From Neobacillus bataviensis LMG 21833 (GTDB lineage Bacteria > Bacillota > Bacilli > Bacillales > Cytobacillaceae), in NCBI RefSeq assembly GCF_000307875.1, contig NZ_AJLS01000141.1, positions 21,936 through 85,935 on the forward strand: 64,000 nucleotides of DNA, written 5' to 3'. Of this stretch, positions 60,748-64,000 are shown piece after piece. How positions within the stretch are numbered: position 1 is the first letter of the stretch; the number at the start of each line of letters is the position of its first letter. The notes under the pieces are model-generated. The model was not told the origin of the DNA. It saw nothing but the letters and a program-made list of their open reading frames with translations, and ran no database searches. Made by a program: the position numbers and the translations under genes.

Positions 60748-62409
60748 TCATATATGCAGCTTCTTCATTCGCCGGTATAGGGTGGCAAGACTGACTCCCA
60801 GGACGGATGCCGCCTTTTTCTTTCCCTCTGTATGCCATCCATAACGGTCTAGCAAATGGATAATTTCACTTTTCTCTAGTTTAGAAGAGGATCTAGAGGC
60901 ATCGGCAACCCGCTTTAACGTAAATTCCTCATCTTTATCAAAAACTAGTAATGGCAAGCTTTTCAGTGTAACTGTTTCGCCAATTTCCAACTCGACAAAA
61001 TGGCGGACGACGTTTTGCATCTCCCGAATATTACCGGGCCAATGATAGTCAAGGAGCTTATGCAGCGCCTCTTCTGATAATCGTTTTGGAGGAAGCTTCA
61101 TTACCTTTGAGAATTCCCTCATATAATGTTCGATTAAAATCGGCAAATCTTCCTTCCGCTCCCTAAGCGGTGGAATAAAAATCGGAATCACACTGATCCG
61201 ATAATACAAATCTTCGCGAAATTTCTCTTCCTTTACGAGACTTTCCAAGTTTTGATGCGTTGCCGTAATGATCCGCACATCGATGTCAATACTTTTATTC
61301 GAGCCAATTCGTTCAATGGTTTTTTCTTGAATAACGCGAAGGATTTTCGCTTGTAAATAAAGGGGCATATCTCCGATTTCATCTAAAAAAATCGTTCCCT
61401 TGTTGGCTATTTCGAAGCGCCCGGGTTTATCCTTTTCCGCACCAGTAAAGGCGCCCTTTTCATGGCCAAACAATTCACTTTCAAGCAAATCCTTCGGAAT
61501 CGCCGCACAATTGATCGTGACAAACGGTTTCTCCTTCCGTTCACTTTCACTATGGATCGATTGCGCAAACAATTCCTTCCCTGTTCCGCTTTCCCCTCGC
61601 AACATGATGGTGGCATCTCCCTTGGCCACCCGCCTCGCTGCATGGATTGCTTGCCTGAGCAGTTCACTAATACCCTTAATTTCCGCAAACGTATGCAGCT
61701 TTCTATGTTTCGTCTCACTCTTAGGTGTTTTTAACTTTTTGACAATAATAAGGTAAGATTCAATCTCCCTCTCATATGTAATTGGCTGAACCGTTGCTAA
61801 AATATCCCCCTCTCGATGATTGTGAAGCCTTAGCTGCATTTCTCCTTTTCGGGTTTCCCCTAGAATCCTTTCCCAACTGGAAGGTGTCAGCAACTGTGAA
61901 ATCCTCTCTCCAAGTAAGATCGTTCTTCTTTTTCCCGCCATTGAAGCAAGCTGGTCATTGATTTCCTGTATCACCCCAGTTGAACTAACAAGACACAATG
62001 GCTGGGTAAGGGTTGAAAATACTCTTTTTACTTTCATTCTTGCGAGATCATAGTCTTTATTTACTTGCTCCTTTTCAGCGCTCCCCCCTGCCCACATGCA
62101 TCCGAGGTCAGCTAGTTTTTCCAAATAACCAAGCTTGCTTGCAAACTCCTCTTCCCTGTTGTTTTTTGGAGATAACAACAAAACTGCCTCTACTTTTAAT
62201 CTGATTTTTATCGGAAAGTTTAGAGTCGGAGCAGAACCTGGGGCTATAATCACTGATTTCATGCCCGTTTGAAAAATCTCTCTCATCTGCTGCTGATCCA
62301 CATCCGGCGCTTCAAGCAGCTCCTTTCTTGTTTTGATTTCGACTATTCCCGGGGTATCATTAAATACTTCATGATTTAAATAGGTTTCAAATTTTTTATA
62401 GAAGGACAT
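60748..62409 (-). CDS. Sigma-54-dependent transcriptional activator (PAS-AAA-Fis)
   Basis: A 553-residue enhancer-binding protein. An N-terminal sensory part (1-125) of unknown type is followed by a PAS-like domain (about 130-215, LCLVSSTGVIQEINDQLA), the AAA+ domain with GESGTGKE, the sigma-54 contact loop GAFTGA, and GTIFLDEIGDMP, and a Fis-type helix-turn-helix (KKAASVLGVSLATLYRRMKK). The GAFTGA loop is intact. It reads towards the hydantoin operon and likely binds the TGAGAAA sites upstream of that operon. Start ATG 62409 has AAAGGAGGG upstream. The signal may be a hydantoin or purine breakdown product. Confidence 0.88.
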   Translation of the reverse strand: MSFYKKFETYLNHEVFNDTPGIVEIKTRKELLEAPDVDQQQMREIFQTGMKSVIIAPGSAPTLNFPIKIRLKVEAVLLLSPKNNREEEFASKLGYLEKLADLGCMWAGGSAEKEQVNKDYDLARMKVKRVFSTLTQPLCLVSSTGVIQEINDQLASMAGKRRTILLGERISQLLTPSSWERILGETRKGEMQLRLHNHREGDILATVQPITYEREIESYLIIVKKLKTPKSETKHRKLHTFAEIKGISELLRQAIHAARRVAKGDATIMLRGESGTGKELFAQSIHSESERKEKPFVTINCAAIPKDLLESELFGHEKGAFTGAEKDKPGRFEIANKGTIFLDEIGDMPLYLQAKILRVIQEKTIERIGSNKSIDIDVRIITATHQNLESLVKEEKFREDLYYRISVIPIFIPPLRERKEDLPILIEHYMREFSKVMKLPPKRLSEEALHKLLDYHWPGNIREMQNVVRHFVELEIGETVTLKSLPLLVFDKDEEFTLKRVADASRSSSKLEKSEIIHLLDRYGWHTEGKKKAASVLGVSLATLYRRMKKLHI

Positions 62410-62475
62410 TACCTTCCCTCCTTTTGGATTGTAGAGTTAATAAATTATAAACACTGACAAAATAATAAAGCAAAG

Positions 62476-62506
62476 TGGAAGCAGGGGACGTCTTTTTGCA
62501 TCCCCA
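62476..62506. repeat. Partial GAAGCAGGGGAC repeat between divergent genes
   Basis: GGAAGCAGGGGACG at 62477-62490, then TCTTTTTGCATCCCC; a degenerate copy of the dispersed element. It lies in the 154-bp region that must hold the promoters of the activator gene and the amidohydrolase gene. Confidence 0.55.
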
Positions 62507-62563
62507 TTTCGAATCCTCTATAATTGCAAATATATAAAAACTTTGAACATTAAGGTGAACTGA

Positions 62564-63928
62564 ATGAAAACATATACGCACATTTTCCAAGGAACTGCTT
62601 TTTCAAGCAAATCACCAAAAGTGGTACAAACTTTAAAGGACCATCTTTTCTGTATTAATGCAGGAGGCATGATTGAAAAAATCATCGCTCCGGACGATTA
62701 CGATTATCAAGTTTTACTAGATACCTATCAAGATGATGAGAGCTTTCATCGTTTGGCGGACGGCCAGTATTTTCTGCCGGGCTTTATCGATTTGCATGTC
62801 CATGCTCCGCAATGGGCGCAAGCGGGAACAGCATTGGATATCCCACTCTATGATTGGTTAAACACCTATACCTTCCCGATTGAGTCGAAATTCTCAGATC
62901 TAGATTTTGCGAAAAATGTCTACCAAGATGTCGTCAGCACCTTACTGGCAAATGGAACAACCACGGCGCTTTATTTCGCCACGGTTCATAAGGAAGCCAG
63001 TTTAGCGCTCGCTGACATTTGCGCCGAAAAAGGACAACGGGGATTAGTCGGAAAAGTGGTGATGGATAATCCTGACCAAACGCCCGACTATTATCGGGAC
63101 GCTGATTCAGAGACGGCGTTAGCGGATACAGAGGAATTTATTTTAGCAGTCAAAGAACTAGCGAAGAAGACGAAACAAGGGGTTTACCCCGTTGTGACGC
63201 CGCGCTTCATTCCAAGCTGTACCGACGAAGTGTTAAACGGGTTAGGCGCATTAGCGGCGAAGCATGATACATATATCCAATCGCACTGCAGCGAAAGTGA
63301 TTGGGAGCATGGGTATGTTCGGGAGCGTTTTGGCAAAAATGATGCCTTCGCCTTACATGACTTTGGCCTATTACGTAAGAAATCTGTTATGGCACATTGT
63401 AATTTCTTAGATGATCGGGATGCAGAGTTATTTGCGGAAACAGGGACAGCAGTCTGCCATTGCCCGATTTCCAATGCCTATTTTGCCAACAGCGTGATTC
63501 CAATTGCTCAGTTGCATTCTAAGGGCGTGGAGATTGGGTTAGGATCTGACATTTCTGGAGGGTTTTCTCCGAGTTTGTTTGATAATGTGCGACAAGCAGT
63601 CATGTCATCGCGCATGCTAGAAGATGGCGTCAATCCGGCCCTTCCTGCTGAAGAACGAGGTGTGCCCCATTCACGGATTACACTTAATGAAGCATTTTAT
63701 CTCGCAACGGCGGGCGGCGGTGAAAGTGTAAGCCTGCCAATCGGGCGTTTAGAGGAAAACTACGCTTGGGATGTTCAAGTTATTGAGACGAGAGTGGCGG
63801 CTGCCAAGCTGCCTCTTTATGATGCAAATGAAAACCTACAGGATATTTTTCAAAAAATCATCTACCTGGTTCGGCCGGAAAACATTCGAGAAGTGTGGGT
63901 TCAGGGCGAAAAGGTGCATTCACGGTAA
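62564..63928 (+). CDS. Amidohydrolase, probable guanine deaminase
   Basis: A 454-residue metal-dependent amidohydrolase. Motifs are the metal-binding PGFIDLHVHAPQ (with APQ typical of guanine deaminases), SHCSESDWEHGY, MAHCNFL and GLGSDISGGFSP. Guanine deaminase makes xanthine and ammonia from guanine. Start ATG 62564 has AAGGTGA upstream. It is divergent from the sigma-54 activator and next to an NCS1 permease island, consistent with nucleobase or hydantoin catabolism. Other cytosolic deaminases of the same superfamily are possible. Confidence 0.75.
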   Translation: MKTYTHIFQGTAFSSKSPKVVQTLKDHLFCINAGGMIEKIIAPDDYDYQVLLDTYQDDESFHRLADGQYFLPGFIDLHVHAPQWAQAGTALDIPLYDWLNTYTFPIESKFSDLDFAKNVYQDVVSTLLANGTTTALYFATVHKEASLALADICAEKGQRGLVGKVVMDNPDQTPDYYRDADSETALADTEEFILAVKELAKKTKQGVYPVVTPRFIPSCTDEVLNGLGALAAKHDTYIQSHCSESDWEHGYVRERFGKNDAFALHDFGLLRKKSVMAHCNFLDDRDAELFAETGTAVCHCPISNAYFANSVIPIAQLHSKGVEIGLGSDISGGFSPSLFDNVRQAVMSSRMLEDGVNPALPAEERGVPHSRITLNEAFYLATAGGGESVSLPIGRLEENYAWDVQVIETRVAAAKLPLYDANENLQDIFQKIIYLVRPENIREVWVQGEKVHSR

Positions 63929-64000
63929 GAAAAGCGCAAGCGCCCTGGTCAGCGGCGTATGGCCTGGAGCGCTCCAACTGAGATAAAGGAAACACGAAGA
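63929..64000. repeat. AAGCGCAAGCGCC intergenic repeat at the right edge
   Basis: Directly after the amidohydrolase stop comes GAAAAGCGCAAGCGCCCTGG, CTGGAGCGCTCC and GAGATAAAGGAAACACG. GCGCAAGCGCC with GGAGCGCTCC gives a GC-rich hairpin unlike its surroundings. This type of intergenic repeat is frequent in Bacillaceae genomes. Confidence 0.55.

Overview
The window looks like chromosome from a low-GC, spore-forming member of the Bacillaceae (Bacillus or Neobacillus-like). The support is AGGAGG-type ribosome sites almost everywhere, TTG and GTG starts, a gerA-type germination operon, an S-box riboswitch, a glnQHMP operon in the Bacillus subtilis order, a SwrC-like pump, and neighbours resembling the B. 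subtilis yko region. I saw no rRNA, tRNA, CRISPR array, phage or intact insertion sequence.

Layout. 0-3.1 kb: amino-acid ABC operon glnQHMP (minus). 3.4-5.3 kb: three tandem secreted paralogs of unknown function (plus). 5.3-8.2 kb: an SPFH protein, then a CAP12-type TIR-like protein coupled to a 56-residue protein and preceded by a small membrane protein, a possible nucleotide-dependent defence set. 8.4-22.3 kb: a double-domain nucleotidase, patatin, a germinant receptor operon (B-A-C) whose first gene appears to start with ATA, two decayed genes, a HupE/UreJ-like protein, a metallophosphatase and a YibE/F protein. 22.7-26.7 kb: an RND pump and its divergent TetR regulator with a clear operator. 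26.9-30 kb: unknown genes and decayed kynureninase and HD-GYP genes next to an intact GGDEF gene. 30.1-32.8 kb: metNIQ under a SAM-I riboswitch. 33.4-36.6 kb: a UreI/AmiS-like channel and a PhoX phosphatase. 36.9-49.7 kb: two ABC exporters, two two-component systems, a PepSY protein and a run of envelope/lipid genes. 49.8-53.7 kb: small envelope proteins and an azoreductase. 53.8-63.9 kb: a sigma-54-controlled island with two hydantoinase/DUF917 pairs around an NCS1 permease, its own activator, and a divergent amidohydrolase resembling guanine deaminase.

Cross-cutting themes. (1) Three secreted phosphatases (8.4, 19.0 and 34.4 kb) all have upstream TTTACA-like hexamers at 11-bp steps, like PhoP boxes, so the window probably holds a scattered phosphate-starvation regulon. 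(2) A short dispersed repeat (TGAAGCA, then GGGGACGGTTCT, then TGCTTCA) recurs about ten times; in four genes its first bases form the stop codon, and in yibE/F it is read through and supplies the C-terminus. (3) Three intergenic regions carry imperfect arrays with an exact 21-bp period. (4) Four decayed genes lie close to these repeats or to intact relatives.

Most promising for new biology: the sigma-54 hydantoin/DUF917 island, the TIR-like/membrane/56-residue locus, the secreted triplet, and the stop-codon-anchored repeats.
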